A program made the position numbers and the translations under genes. This document shows positions 36,800 to 45,251 of a stretch of 64,000 nt of DNA, piece after piece. The DNA comes from Crocinitomix sp044361315 (GTDB lineage Bacteria; Bacteroidota; Bacteroidia; Flavobacteriales_D; Crocinitomicaceae). Position 1 is the first letter of the stretch. The number at the start of each line of letters is the position of its first letter. The stretch covers positions 154,553 to 218,552 of the forward strand of contig JBIKJA010000004.1 in NCBI GenBank assembly GCA_044361315.1. Reading direction: 5' to 3'. The notes beneath the pieces were generated by a model, which had not been told where the DNA came from, ran no database searches, and worked only from the letters and a program-made list of their open reading frames with translations.

Positions 36800-39076
36800 T
36801 TATTGAACAATCAATTTAGTAAGGAAAACCTCGTTTGTTGAAGTTAAAAGAGAGACGTAATAAATTCCTTTTCCAAGTTCATTCACATTTAGAACAAATT
36901 GTTGATCTATACTATTTGTTTTTGAGAATACTTGTTGGCCGAGTGCATTCTGAATAATTAATTGATTATCTCCAACGAATGCATGGCTAAAATCAATAAT
37001 TGCGTAATCACTGGCTGGGTTTGGATAAATAACAATGCTCTCTGACGAGTTTTGATTGATTCCGAGACAATCTACTACAAATAACTGCAACGAATCTGAA
37101 CTTGCACATCCATCTTCGGTGGAAACCGTTAATGTGATTACATAAGTTCCATATTCACTATAAACATGCGAAGGATTCGCTATTGCAGCGCCATATCCAT
37201 CCCCAAAATTCCAATTCCAATCGGTAATAACACCACCTAACGGAATCGTCGAAAGGTCTTGAAAATTTACTAAATTATCAAGACATGTAGTGAAAATTCC
37301 ATCTTCTGATGAATTTCCACCCGACTCAAAAGCTAATTCTGCGTTTGGTTGAGCATACACTTCCACAAAAATTAAGGCTTCGTCTTCTGCACAATCGCCT
37401 ACACTTTCAATGAGGTAAGAAAATTCGAAAGTTCCACTTAATCCTCCCACTTCCAAAAGGTCTGTTAATTCGTCAAAAGCACCAGAAGCGGTTAATTCCG
37501 TGAGGGTTCCTAACGGATAAGCATCCTCAGAAACTAGGTCATTGATGTCAACCGATGTTCCAATTATTCCACATAATGCGATTGTAGAATCAGGTCCAGC
37601 TGTGCCTTCTCCAGTAAAAAAGATCTCAACTAAGACCGCATCGAAACAACCATCGACGGTATCTCCTATCATTAACCAAACTTCATCGTCAAAGTCCATC
37701 ATTGGTCCTGCAAAAATGGGGGATGTTTGATCGGCACTATCCGGCATTTCGGAAAAGAAATAAGTAACTGTTTCATCGATATCATAGAGGTCTTCAAAAA
37801 CTAGGGTTGTGAGATCGAATTCCTCGCAGATTAAACCTGGGTCGGTGATTCCAATCCATGGGCCATCAACCACTTCGACGACAATCGATTTTGAAATAAC
37901 GCCTGTTAAACAACCAGAAATTAGACTCCCATGGGCAGTATATACCGTTGTTTCGACAGGGTTAACACTTACTGACGAACCTACCAATTCCATGCCTGGA
38001 TCTATCGGATCAGCCGACCATACCCACGCATAATCATCCACACTTGGTCCATTGGCTGTTAAAATTACCGCATTGTTCGGACAACTTTCAATCGTATCTA
38101 ATGCAGGATAGCAAGGATTCATTAACTCACCCCCAATTTCATCAGAGGTTTCATAGCTTAAATAATAGAAATCAATCAGGGCATTTTCAACTTGGTCCGA
38201 TCCAACAACAATGGCAAAGGTAAAGTTGACGGAATCACCGGCTGCTATAACCGTTTTATATGCTAATGATATTGCTTTGTCCGCAGTTTCACTATCACCA
38301 AGCGTATTTTGCAATCCTGCTGCGCCATTCCAAATCTCCGACCCGTATCGATTGAAAAAACCTCCATGAGTGACACGGAAATTCTCTCCAATTGCACCTA
38401 TACCAATATAAGAATCATGGGGATTACCATTGGTAGCACTCACCAAAGCTTTGTTGCATGTCAGGCTTCCTTGAGACTCAATGGTATTTGTGGTGTAAAA
38501 TTCAGCGCTAAGATGTGCATTATTGTCTGGATCAAGCGTTCTATAATAATACACATCTGTTAAGTCATCGTCTGTTGTATTATGTAAAGTTACTTCAGTG
38601 GTGTAAAAGAGCGCCGTTTTTTGTAAATGATATTTGATATTAATGACGACCCCATCTACTGAACCTTGCCATTCAACAGTCATACAATCGCCGTTCACAG
38701 AGTGAGAAATAGGGTGGAGTGGATCACGAGGAATTTGATAAATATTAAAATTATTACTAAAGTTCTCCGAATCAATTTCTATTCCCCAACCATTTTCTGG
38801 TGTACCTGCTGAATAGAAATCGCCATCAAATAAAAGCGAATCCCAATCGGAATAGTGCGGATCAGCGACTAAGCCGCTTCGGACAGCTCCTCCTATTGCG
38901 CGATTGTGAAATCCAGCGCCAGAAGCTGTGCCTTCTTTCCCCAATGTATCATCGATGGCAATATTGATATAATCACCAATAAGATATGCATTTCCTCCTT
39001 CAATTTGCCCAAAAGTGGGTGAATTAACTAAGCCAAAGGTTAAAAGAAGGCTTGCAATTAAAAGTTTTGAAGTCAT
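36800..39076 (-). CDS. PKD-domain surface protein with T9SS type A sorting domain (paralogue)
   Basis: About 758 residues from ATG 39076, which starts a signal peptide (MTSKLLIASLLLTFGLVNS); the in-frame ATG at 39133 overlaps the small gene upstream. The N-terminal ~300 residues, the Cys-containing Ig-like region and one PKD domain (WNWNFGDGYGAAIANPSHVY) align throughout with the 32879 protein. The SprB-repeat section is absent and the protein ends in a type A sorting domain (IVIYPNPASDYAIIDF ... GIYYVSLLTSTNEVF) instead of type B. So the duplication was followed by exchange or loss of the C-terminal half. It is 20 bases after its small partner gene. Confidence 0.85.
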   Translation of the reverse strand: MTSKLLIASLLLTFGLVNSPTFGQIEGGNAYLIGDYINIAIDDTLGKEGTASGAGFHNRAIGGAVRSGLVADPHYSDWDSLLFDGDFYSAGTPENGWGIEIDSENFSNNFNIYQIPRDPLHPISHSVNGDCMTVEWQGSVDGVVINIKYHLQKTALFYTTEVTLHNTTDDDLTDVYYYRTLDPDNNAHLSAEFYTTNTIESQGSLTCNKALVSATNGNPHDSYIGIGAIGENFRVTHGGFFNRYGSEIWNGAAGLQNTLGDSETADKAISLAYKTVIAAGDSVNFTFAIVVGSDQVENALIDFYYLSYETSDEIGGELMNPCYPALDTIESCPNNAVILTANGPSVDDYAWVWSADPIDPGMELVGSSVSVNPVETTVYTAHGSLISGCLTGVISKSIVVEVVDGPWIGITDPGLICEEFDLTTLVFEDLYDIDETVTYFFSEMPDSADQTSPIFAGPMMDFDDEVWLMIGDTVDGCFDAVLVEIFFTGEGTAGPDSTIALCGIIGTSVDINDLVSEDAYPLGTLTELTASGAFDELTDLLEVGGLSGTFEFSYLIESVGDCAEDEALIFVEVYAQPNAELAFESGGNSSEDGIFTTCLDNLVNFQDLSTIPLGGVITDWNWNFGDGYGAAIANPSHVYSEYGTYVITLTVSTEDGCASSDSLQLFVVDCLGINQNSSESIVIYPNPASDYAIIDFSHAFVGDNQLIIQNALGQQVFSKTNSIDQQFVLNVNELGKGIYYVSLLTSTNEVFLTKLIVQ

Positions 39077-39096
39077 GATCAAATAAGTTTTGGCTT

Positions 39097-39459
39097 TTAT
39101 TGACAAAGGCTGTTTAAGTATACATTCCACCACGAAAGGTCTTTCTTGCCATTAGTTCGCTCCAAATACAAATGAATATATAATTTTTTGTTCGCAAAAT
39201 CGGCTTCATACATAACCAAATTATTGGAGTAGAATCCACAAAGTTTTGTTGCTTGTTCTATACTTTCCCAATTTAAATCGCTAGCATCTGCCACATAATA
39301 TTCATGAATAGGTGTTGAATTGTCTAAAATCACACAAAAATTGCCTGAGACAACTGCGATGTTGCTTATAACATTGGGTTGATTTACTTGCAAAAAACCA
39401 TTGTTAGACAGGTAGATAGCGATTAAAAGTAAAATTCTTTTTAAATAGGGCATAGTCAT
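39097..39459 (-). CDS. small secreted three-cysteine protein (copy 2 of duplicated cassette)
   Basis: 120 residues, paralogous along its mature length to the 36262 protein, with the same three cysteines (NFCVILDN, TKLCGFYSNNL, LNSLCQ). The signal peptide (MPYLKRILLLIAIYLSNNGFL) starts best at the second ATG (39453). Family unknown. It is followed 20 bases later by the type A PKD protein. Confidence 0.75.
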   Translation of the reverse strand: MTMPYLKRILLLIAIYLSNNGFLQVNQPNVISNIAVVSGNFCVILDNSTPIHEYYVADASDLNWESIEQATKLCGFYSNNLVMYEADFANKKLYIHLYLERTNGKKDLSWWNVYLNSLCQ

Positions 39460-39542
39460 TTTTTATAGGCTTTATTCAAACTAAAAAGCCTTGTAAAGAC
39501 ACTTAACGTAAATAGCACAAAAAAGGTTGGATAACTATATTT

Positions 39543-39579
39543 AATAAATAAAAATGCCATCCACAAAAAGTAGATGGCA
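39543..39579 (-). terminator. terminator of the TonB gene
   Basis: Seven-base stem (39573-39579 with 39555-39561), an 11-base loop, then a T-rich tail on the minus strand, 21 bases beyond the tonB stop. Confidence 0.7.
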
Positions 39580-39600
39580 CAAATGTCACTGATTTTTTGA

Positions 39601-40284
39601 TTAATGAGTGATAGCTATTGGCAATGTTAAACGGGATCTTACGGGATACCCTCCGCTTTCACCTGGTTTCCATTTCGGCATTGCTGAAACAACTTTTAAA
39701 GCAGCACGATCTAATTCGGGAGAAATTCCTCTCAAAATTTTCACAAACTCAATACTCCCATCTAAATTTACCACAAACGAAATGTAAATAGTTCCTTTGT
39801 CTGAGAGACCTAATTCAGTTGGTATTTTGATATTTTTATTGATGAATTTAGCCATTTCTACTTGTCCACCATAATAACTTGGATCCACATCTGGGAATTC
39901 AACAATGTCATTCACTTCGGCGATCTCAAACTCTTTGTCGATAATGCGACCATCATCCTCAATATCGATAAGTTCTTTGTTTTTGATTTCTGGGTTATGC
40001 GAACTTTGTACAGTTAGGTTTTTTACCACCGTCACTTCATCCACATAATTTACCATTGTTTGCCGTTGATTTTGAGGTTCTAAAATCTGAATTTCCTCTG
40101 TTGGAATGTCGACACAAAATATGGTTGTGTAGTCTTTCTCAAGTTGCGCCATTCGTTGATGTTCTTCCACAGAAACAAATTCAAATGCGGCGAGGCAAAT
40201 CGACCCTGAAACAATCAGTCCGATTTGGAAAAAAGCAAACCTCTTTTTCTCGAGGTCTACTTTTGGATTTTTTTTTGCGATCAT
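39601..40284 (-). CDS. tonB: energy transducer TonB family protein
   Basis: 227 residues. A basic N-terminus (KKNPKVDLEKKR) precedes one membrane helix (about 20-38); a periplasmic linker follows, and then a TonB C-terminal domain (about 135-227) with YYGGQVEMAKFINKNIKIP, GTIYISFVVNLDGSI and the typical LDRAALKVVSAMPKWKPG motif. TonB couples the ExbB/ExbD proton motor to outer-membrane receptors. No exbB or exbD lies nearby, so this is probably one of several TonB proteins in the genome. Monocistronic, with a terminator just after it. Confidence 0.9.
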   Translation of the reverse strand: MIAKKNPKVDLEKKRFAFFQIGLIVSGSICLAAFEFVSVEEHQRMAQLEKDYTTIFCVDIPTEEIQILEPQNQRQTMVNYVDEVTVVKNLTVQSSHNPEIKNKELIDIEDDGRIIDKEFEIAEVNDIVEFPDVDPSYYGGQVEMAKFINKNIKIPTELGLSDKGTIYISFVVNLDGSIEFVKILRGISPELDRAALKVVSAMPKWKPGESGGYPVRSRLTLPIAITH

Positions 40285-40403
40285 AATAGTTGTTTTTTAA
40301 TTAAACATATTATGAAAATTGCAATTCGTATGCCAAAATTATAAACAATTACTAATCAATATTATAATTCGATTATTTAGTTAAATTTTTGTTAAAATAA
40401 TTT

Positions 40404-40844
40404 TTATTGATGTTTGTTTCCTTTGACAAAAACAGAAATTAAATTTCCTGCAACAACCAGGATACTGATCGTTAGCCAAACATACCCCCATTGGCTGAAA
40501 TCGTATTGAGTGGGATTTGATAAGGTTAAAATAGCGACAATAATTACACCAGATAAAGCGATAGTCAATCCTAACGCGATGTTTTTAACTTGTCTAATCT
40601 TACTTTTTACCCGAATATAAATTTCTAGAAAAAAGATAATGAGAAGAAAAGGCAAGGTAAAAACGGCTGCTTGATAGTTCAAGAAGGGAACAAGTTCAAC
40701 CGAATAATGTCGGTTATTTTCTATTTCTTCCAAATGATCAACTAGATGGGTGGCCTGCGCATTATAAATGCTAGCACCAAAATAAGCCGCAATCAATAGC
40801 GTAAGAAAACCCAAGATTGCACAAATTAAATTTTTTGATCGCAT
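40404..40844 (-). CDS. hypothetical four-helix membrane protein
   Basis: 146 residues with four hydrophobic segments at about 7-24, 55-74, 87-106 and 119-139, short loops and an N-terminal Arg/Lys. Between helices one and two lies a soluble loop (NAQATHLVDHLEEIENNRHYSVELVPF). The layout resembles several small Bacteroidetes membrane families, but I cannot name it. Single gene, divergent from the RidA-family gene. Confidence 0.6.
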   Translation of the reverse strand: MRSKNLICAILGFLTLLIAAYFGASIYNAQATHLVDHLEEIENNRHYSVELVPFLNYQAAVFTLPFLLIIFFLEIYIRVKSKIRQVKNIALGLTIALSGVIIVAILTLSNPTQYDFSQWGYVWLTISILVVAGNLISVFVKGNKHQ

Positions 40845-40942
40845 AGTTTACAAAGATATTCATTGGAAGTAACATATCTATTTTCTATCGAAAATTTGAG
40901 AGAATAAAATCAGAAATGAATTTGAAAAAATTGCGAACCTGT

Positions 40943-40971
40943 TTTGTACGTCGTTCAAATCGGTATATTTG
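40943..40971 (+). promoter_or_regulatory. promoter (TTTG-N17-TATATTTG) for the RidA-family gene
   Basis: TTTG at 40943-40946, a 17-base spacer and TATATTTG at 40964-40971 match the Bacteroidetes sigma factor consensus at all key bases. It lies 15 bases before the ATG at 40987 and shows that the in-frame TTG at 40969 cannot be the start. Confidence 0.65.
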
Positions 40972-40986
40972 TATGAAATTTCAAGT

Positions 40987-41415
40987 ATGTCTGAAAAAAT
41001 TAGTACGTCGAAAGCACCAAAACCAGTAGGATTGTATCCACATGCACGAAAAGTAGGAAACCTTTTGTTTCTATCTGGAGTTGGACCAAGAGTAGCTGGT
41101 TCTAATGCCAACGATTCTGAAGTGCCGGGTTTAGAATTAGATCATAATGGCAATTTTAAGCAGTTTGATTTTGAAGCGCAATGTCGTTCGGTTTTCGATA
41201 ACGTAAAATTAATTTTAGAAGCTTCAGGGTCATCTTGGGATCAATTGGTGGATGTTACGGTATTTTTAGTAAATATGAAACGCGATTTTCATGTTTATAA
41301 CAAGGTTTACGCCGAATATTTTAAAGACAATCAACCTTGTCGCACAACGGTTGAAATAAATAGTTTGCCAACACCAATTGCCATTGAATTAAAATGTATT
41401 GCAACAATAGATTAA
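40987..41415 (+). CDS. RidA-family protein, probable 2-aminomuconate deaminase
   Basis: 142 residues, the standard RidA/YjgF length, from ATG 40987. The RidA core is present: NLLFLSGVGPR, AQCRSVFDNVKLILEASGSSWDQLVDVTVFLVNM and the substrate-binding Arg in QPCRTTVEINSLPTPIAIELKCIA. The N-terminus APKPVGLYPHARKVGN and the insertion between 28 and 60 resemble the subgroup that includes 2-aminomuconate deaminase, which acts after 3-hydroxyanthranilate cleavage in tryptophan breakdown. With kynU and kmo about 11 kb away that assignment is attractive but inferred; the fallback is generic enamine/imine deaminase. Transcribed with the following TPR gene (10-base gap). Confidence 0.75.
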   Translation: MSEKISTSKAPKPVGLYPHARKVGNLLFLSGVGPRVAGSNANDSEVPGLELDHNGNFKQFDFEAQCRSVFDNVKLILEASGSSWDQLVDVTVFLVNMKRDFHVYNKVYAEYFKDNQPCRTTVEINSLPTPIAIELKCIATID

Positions 41416-41425
41416 AACAAAAAAA

Positions 41426-42001
41426 ATGATTGGACTAATAATTAAATTCATCTTAACACTTTCTTCTTTATTCTTCACCATTTATTTATTTTACGATGGG
41501 TCATGGGGATGGGGAATCGTATTCATATTCATCACTGCATTGTTTGGCTTATTCATTTTCCGAAATGAGAATTTGATCATGGCGGCACTTCAAATGCGTC
41601 AGCAAAATGTAGAAAAGGCACAGAAATATTTAAACCGAATTAAACATCCTCAATTTCTCTTAAAAGGGCAAAGAGCTTATTTTTTCTATTTAAAGGCTAT
41701 TGCATCTTCGAATAATTCGTCGATGGGACAAATTGAAGCTTTGTTCCGAAAAGCATTAAGTATTGGATTAAAAAAGGATTACGACCAAGCAATGGCTAAG
41801 TTAAATATTGGAGCGATTTGTCTACAAACTGGACGAAGAAGAGAAGCCGAAGTTTTACTTACAGATGCTAAAAAATTAGACACAAAAGGTATGTTAACAG
41901 AACATATCAAAAGCTTGCGTAAACAAATGGGTAAAGTAACTTCTGCGAACCAATTGAGAATGGCGCAAATGAGCAAAGGGAAAAAAGGTAAAATGAGGTA
42001 G
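41426..42001 (+). CDS. membrane-anchored TPR protein
   Basis: 191 residues. Two hydrophobic segments (about 3-20 and 26-42) form an N-terminal hairpin anchor, followed by two or three TPR-like helix pairs (about 55-160; for example AQKYLNRIKHPQFLLKGQRAYFFYLKAIA and AMAKLNIGAICLQTGRRREAEVLLTDAKKL) and a basic Lys/Arg tail. Probably a scaffold facing the cytoplasm. It follows the RidA gene by ten bases. Confidence 0.7.
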   Translation: MIGLIIKFILTLSSLFFTIYLFYDGSWGWGIVFIFITALFGLFIFRNENLIMAALQMRQQNVEKAQKYLNRIKHPQFLLKGQRAYFFYLKAIASSNNSSMGQIEALFRKALSIGLKKDYDQAMAKLNIGAICLQTGRRREAEVLLTDAKKLDTKGMLTEHIKSLRKQMGKVTSANQLRMAQMSKGKKGKMR

Positions 42002-42062
42002 ATTGGTTTCGTGTGATTCCAACCTTCCTATCGCTTAAAATTTTTTACTATAGTTAAATCCT

Positions 42063-45000
42063 CTATAAAACTTCCTGCATCAATTTCGATAAAGAAAATC
42101 CTGTTAACGTAAGGGTAAACCTAATTTTTTGACCATACGTTGTTCCTGCTGGGTAGGAATTTTTTAGATTGTCTGATTCGTAAATGGGGAAATAAACGCC
42201 GAAAAATTTAGAAGCTTTGATTGCAACCCCAGCATCGGAAGCGGATTCCATTGTTCCAGCATTGTCAAATAATCCAAAGTCGGCGTAAACACCAACCAAT
42301 TTGATATAAGGCAATTGAATGTAGAGATTCGTGGCAAATAATGAGCCATTGGTGGTTCCATAAGTGCTGGTAGTTTTAAAACCGCCTTGATTTTCAATTC
42401 GTTGGTTTGCCCATAATCCGCTTGTTTGATTTCGTCCAAACATGTAATTTTCATACGTCACGTCTTGCGCTCCGGTTTGTCCACCTAAATTAAATGCATA
42501 CCTATTTGCTGGTCCATTAGCGATTAAGTTTTGTCCAAAAAATGCTCTAATTTCAATTGACTTATCTTTTTCATCCCAATATTGTACAGTGTATTTTACT
42601 TCTCCTCCTAAATTCATTATTTCTGAGTTGATAGCTAAACCTCCATAATTATTTTCTGCGTTGAAATAATCTAACCGCACCTTAAATTCCACCTGATGTC
42701 TTCTTTTTTTGTAGTTGAGTTCGTAGTTAGCGGTACCACCCATTAAAACATTATCAATCCCAAGTCCATTTTCTAGAATATAATGTCCTTGTAATTTTAA
42801 ATTTTGTTTGAATCTACTTTTGGCAGCGGGTTTTCCAATACCTAAATTTAAATAAGGTTGTATGGTGTAATAAGTTGCAATAGCAGTTCCAGAAGAATCT
42901 AAATTAGCGCTTAATCCGTTGCCAAATGTTTTACCCAAGATACCTAAAGTTACCATACGAACATTTTTAGCAGGAATCCATGAATAATTCATGTCGGCAA
43001 AACCGGCCAGGTTTTTTCTCCCAAAAGAAAAAAGTGGTGCAATGGTATATTCAAATTTATTTTTAGGAAGCGTTTGGTTGTGAAAAACCGCTCCAAGCAT
43101 AAATTTATCATAAGTATTTAGGCCAATTGATGGAAGCCAAAACGAATTACAAACGCCAGGTTCGTTATCACCGCCTAAAAATTCCATTTTAAAAGGTTCG
43201 GTTTTGTGGAAAAGCCCTTTTTTAGTCCAATAATTATTACTTCTGTTTAATTCAGGCATTTGCCGTTTCGCATCGATAATAAATTCATCATAACTCGTGC
43301 CTTTAAAGGTGGCTTCTGATTTTTTTGTTCCTGCATCTAACCAAACTGTTTCGCGATATTGGCCCAAACTATAAGCATCCACCCTAACTGGAGAAGCAAT
43401 TTGACCGTTGTTTTTAATTTTCACAACCGTGGTGTTTTCTTCCACGGTTACACCTTGTATTTTGTAATCGATTTGTTTCGTCGTTTGAATCAAATCCTCG
43501 AACAACCAACTCAAATCTTTTCCTGTTTCACGTTCAAGTGTCGCTTTGATATCCGCAGGTTGTGGATGTTTGTAATGCCATTCTTCATAATAAGCTTGCA
43601 TAGCTTTGTCAAAGGCTTCGTCGCCTAAATAATCTTTCAAATAAAGGAAAACGAGTCCTGTTTTTGAATAGACAATTGCCCCGTAATTTAGATTGGTATA
43701 ATCTTCCGAAGGCAATTCAATCGGTTGATCTAGTCCTAATCCAGCTACAGTTGCGTAGGTAAATGAAGACATGTCTTGGTGGTTCAAGTTCTCAATATGA
43801 AGTTTATCTGCCATCCCACGGGCCATGTCGCTCATTCGCTGATTGTTTGGATATTTGGTTTGCATGTAACGGATTTCATTCATGGTATTTAACCCTTCGT
43901 CCATCCAGGCATGATCACGTTCATTTGATCCTAAAAGACCGTAAAACCAGTTATGACCAACTTCATGAACAATCACCACTTCTAATTCTTCTTTCGACGA
44001 AGCATTGCCAATAACCGTGATGTTTGGATATTCCATTCCACCTCCAGCACTAATAGTTCCATCTACCGCAGTTACGTGGTTGTATGGATAATCCCCATTC
44101 CATTTTGAATAGTAAAAGGTAGCATCGTTCAAATATTCGATGGCATCTTTCCAAAGTTCTGCTTGATGGGGTGTAAACATGGCCCAACTGGTGACTTTTC
44201 TTCCAGAATTTGGCAAAGTAACTTCTCCTTTTAAAACTTCAAAACGTTTGTCCGCAAACCAAGCAAAATCGTGAACATTTTTTTGCGTGTAGCGAATGGT
44301 TTTTAATTCCGAATCCGATGCTGGACAAGGGGTATAGCCTCCTCCTGATTTTTCAGGTGTTTCAAATGCGCCTGCCTTATATTTGGCTTCGGTCGCTGCT
44401 GCTTTTGCTTCCAAAAATTCAATCTCACTAGCTGTTTGTAAATCTCCCGTTGCACCAACAACATAGTTTTTTGGTAAGGTAATCGACACATCAAACGATC
44501 CAAATTCTGAATAAAATTCGCCTTGTGTCAAATAGGGCATTTCGTGCCAACCATCCGTATCAAAAACAGCTGGTTTTGGATACCATTGTGTAATTTGATA
44601 AGATTCTTCGACGAAGCCCATTCGAGAAATGTCTCCTGAAGGAATTTTAACTTTGAATGGTGTCGAAACGACTATTTTTTCGCCTGGTTTTAAAGGTGCG
44701 GCAAAGGTTAGTTTACAAATGTCGATGTTTTTTTCATCGAGTTCCCATTTTGCAGGTTGACCATTAATTTTAAAATCTAACGAATCAATATAGCCTAAAT
44801 CTTTCTCGTCGGCAAATTGAATGGCCATATTGTCCATGTCATACAATTGGCGCGACATCGCAGTTTCGGTATTTTTATACGCATTTGGCCATAAATGAAT
44901 ATACATGAAGGTTAATTCAACCGTTGAGTTGTTATAATAAGTGAACTCTTCATACCCGCGCAACATGTTTTCTTGATCATAGAGCTGCACATTTATTTTA

Positions 45001-45083
45001 TAATCTACTTTTTGCTGAAAGTAAGATTGTGCAGTTCCATTCAATAGAAATCCGAAACTAAGTAGTGTTAAAATGAATTTCAT
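42063..45083 (-). CDS. M1 family zinc metallopeptidase, exported
   Basis: About 1006 residues from the ATG at 45083, which starts a signal peptide (MKFILTLLSFGFLLNGTAQ); the in-frame ATG at 45116 only adds 11 residues. N-terminal beta domain (to about 270), then the gluzincin catalytic domain with GGGMEYPN exopeptidase-type motif, zinc site HEVGH with the third ligand Glu exactly 18 residues on (HEXXH-X18-E) and a downstream catalytic Tyr region. The long C-terminal part (about 640-1006) is beta-rich, like an outer-membrane barrel or large surface domain (many alternating aromatic strands), unlike classic aminopeptidase N. Probably an envelope-bound aminopeptidase. Confidence 0.88.
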   Translation of the reverse strand: MKFILTLLSFGFLLNGTAQSYFQQKVDYKINVQLYDQENMLRGYEEFTYYNNSTVELTFMYIHLWPNAYKNTETAMSRQLYDMDNMAIQFADEKDLGYIDSLDFKINGQPAKWELDEKNIDICKLTFAAPLKPGEKIVVSTPFKVKIPSGDISRMGFVEESYQITQWYPKPAVFDTDGWHEMPYLTQGEFYSEFGSFDVSITLPKNYVVGATGDLQTASEIEFLEAKAAATEAKYKAGAFETPEKSGGGYTPCPASDSELKTIRYTQKNVHDFAWFADKRFEVLKGEVTLPNSGRKVTSWAMFTPHQAELWKDAIEYLNDATFYYSKWNGDYPYNHVTAVDGTISAGGGMEYPNITVIGNASSKEELEVVIVHEVGHNWFYGLLGSNERDHAWMDEGLNTMNEIRYMQTKYPNNQRMSDMARGMADKLHIENLNHQDMSSFTYATVAGLGLDQPIELPSEDYTNLNYGAIVYSKTGLVFLYLKDYLGDEAFDKAMQAYYEEWHYKHPQPADIKATLERETGKDLSWLFEDLIQTTKQIDYKIQGVTVEENTTVVKIKNNGQIASPVRVDAYSLGQYRETVWLDAGTKKSEATFKGTSYDEFIIDAKRQMPELNRSNNYWTKKGLFHKTEPFKMEFLGGDNEPGVCNSFWLPSIGLNTYDKFMLGAVFHNQTLPKNKFEYTIAPLFSFGRKNLAGFADMNYSWIPAKNVRMVTLGILGKTFGNGLSANLDSSGTAIATYYTIQPYLNLGIGKPAAKSRFKQNLKLQGHYILENGLGIDNVLMGGTANYELNYKKRRHQVEFKVRLDYFNAENNYGGLAINSEIMNLGGEVKYTVQYWDEKDKSIEIRAFFGQNLIANGPANRYAFNLGGQTGAQDVTYENYMFGRNQTSGLWANQRIENQGGFKTTSTYGTTNGSLFATNLYIQLPYIKLVGVYADFGLFDNAGTMESASDAGVAIKASKFFGVYFPIYESDNLKNSYPAGTTYGQKIRFTLTLTGFSLSKLMQEVL

Positions 45084-45251
45084 TTTAACATTCGTGTGCG
45101 TTGAATTTGATGTCATTCGGTTCTTTTTTATGTGTCTTAATAAGCGATTTTAAATACCTTTTTTAAGGTGAAATATATGAATACGATGCAAGATACTTAT
45201 ATTTACTGAAATTTATCATCAATTTGGATGATCGGTTAGAATCTAATGTAT

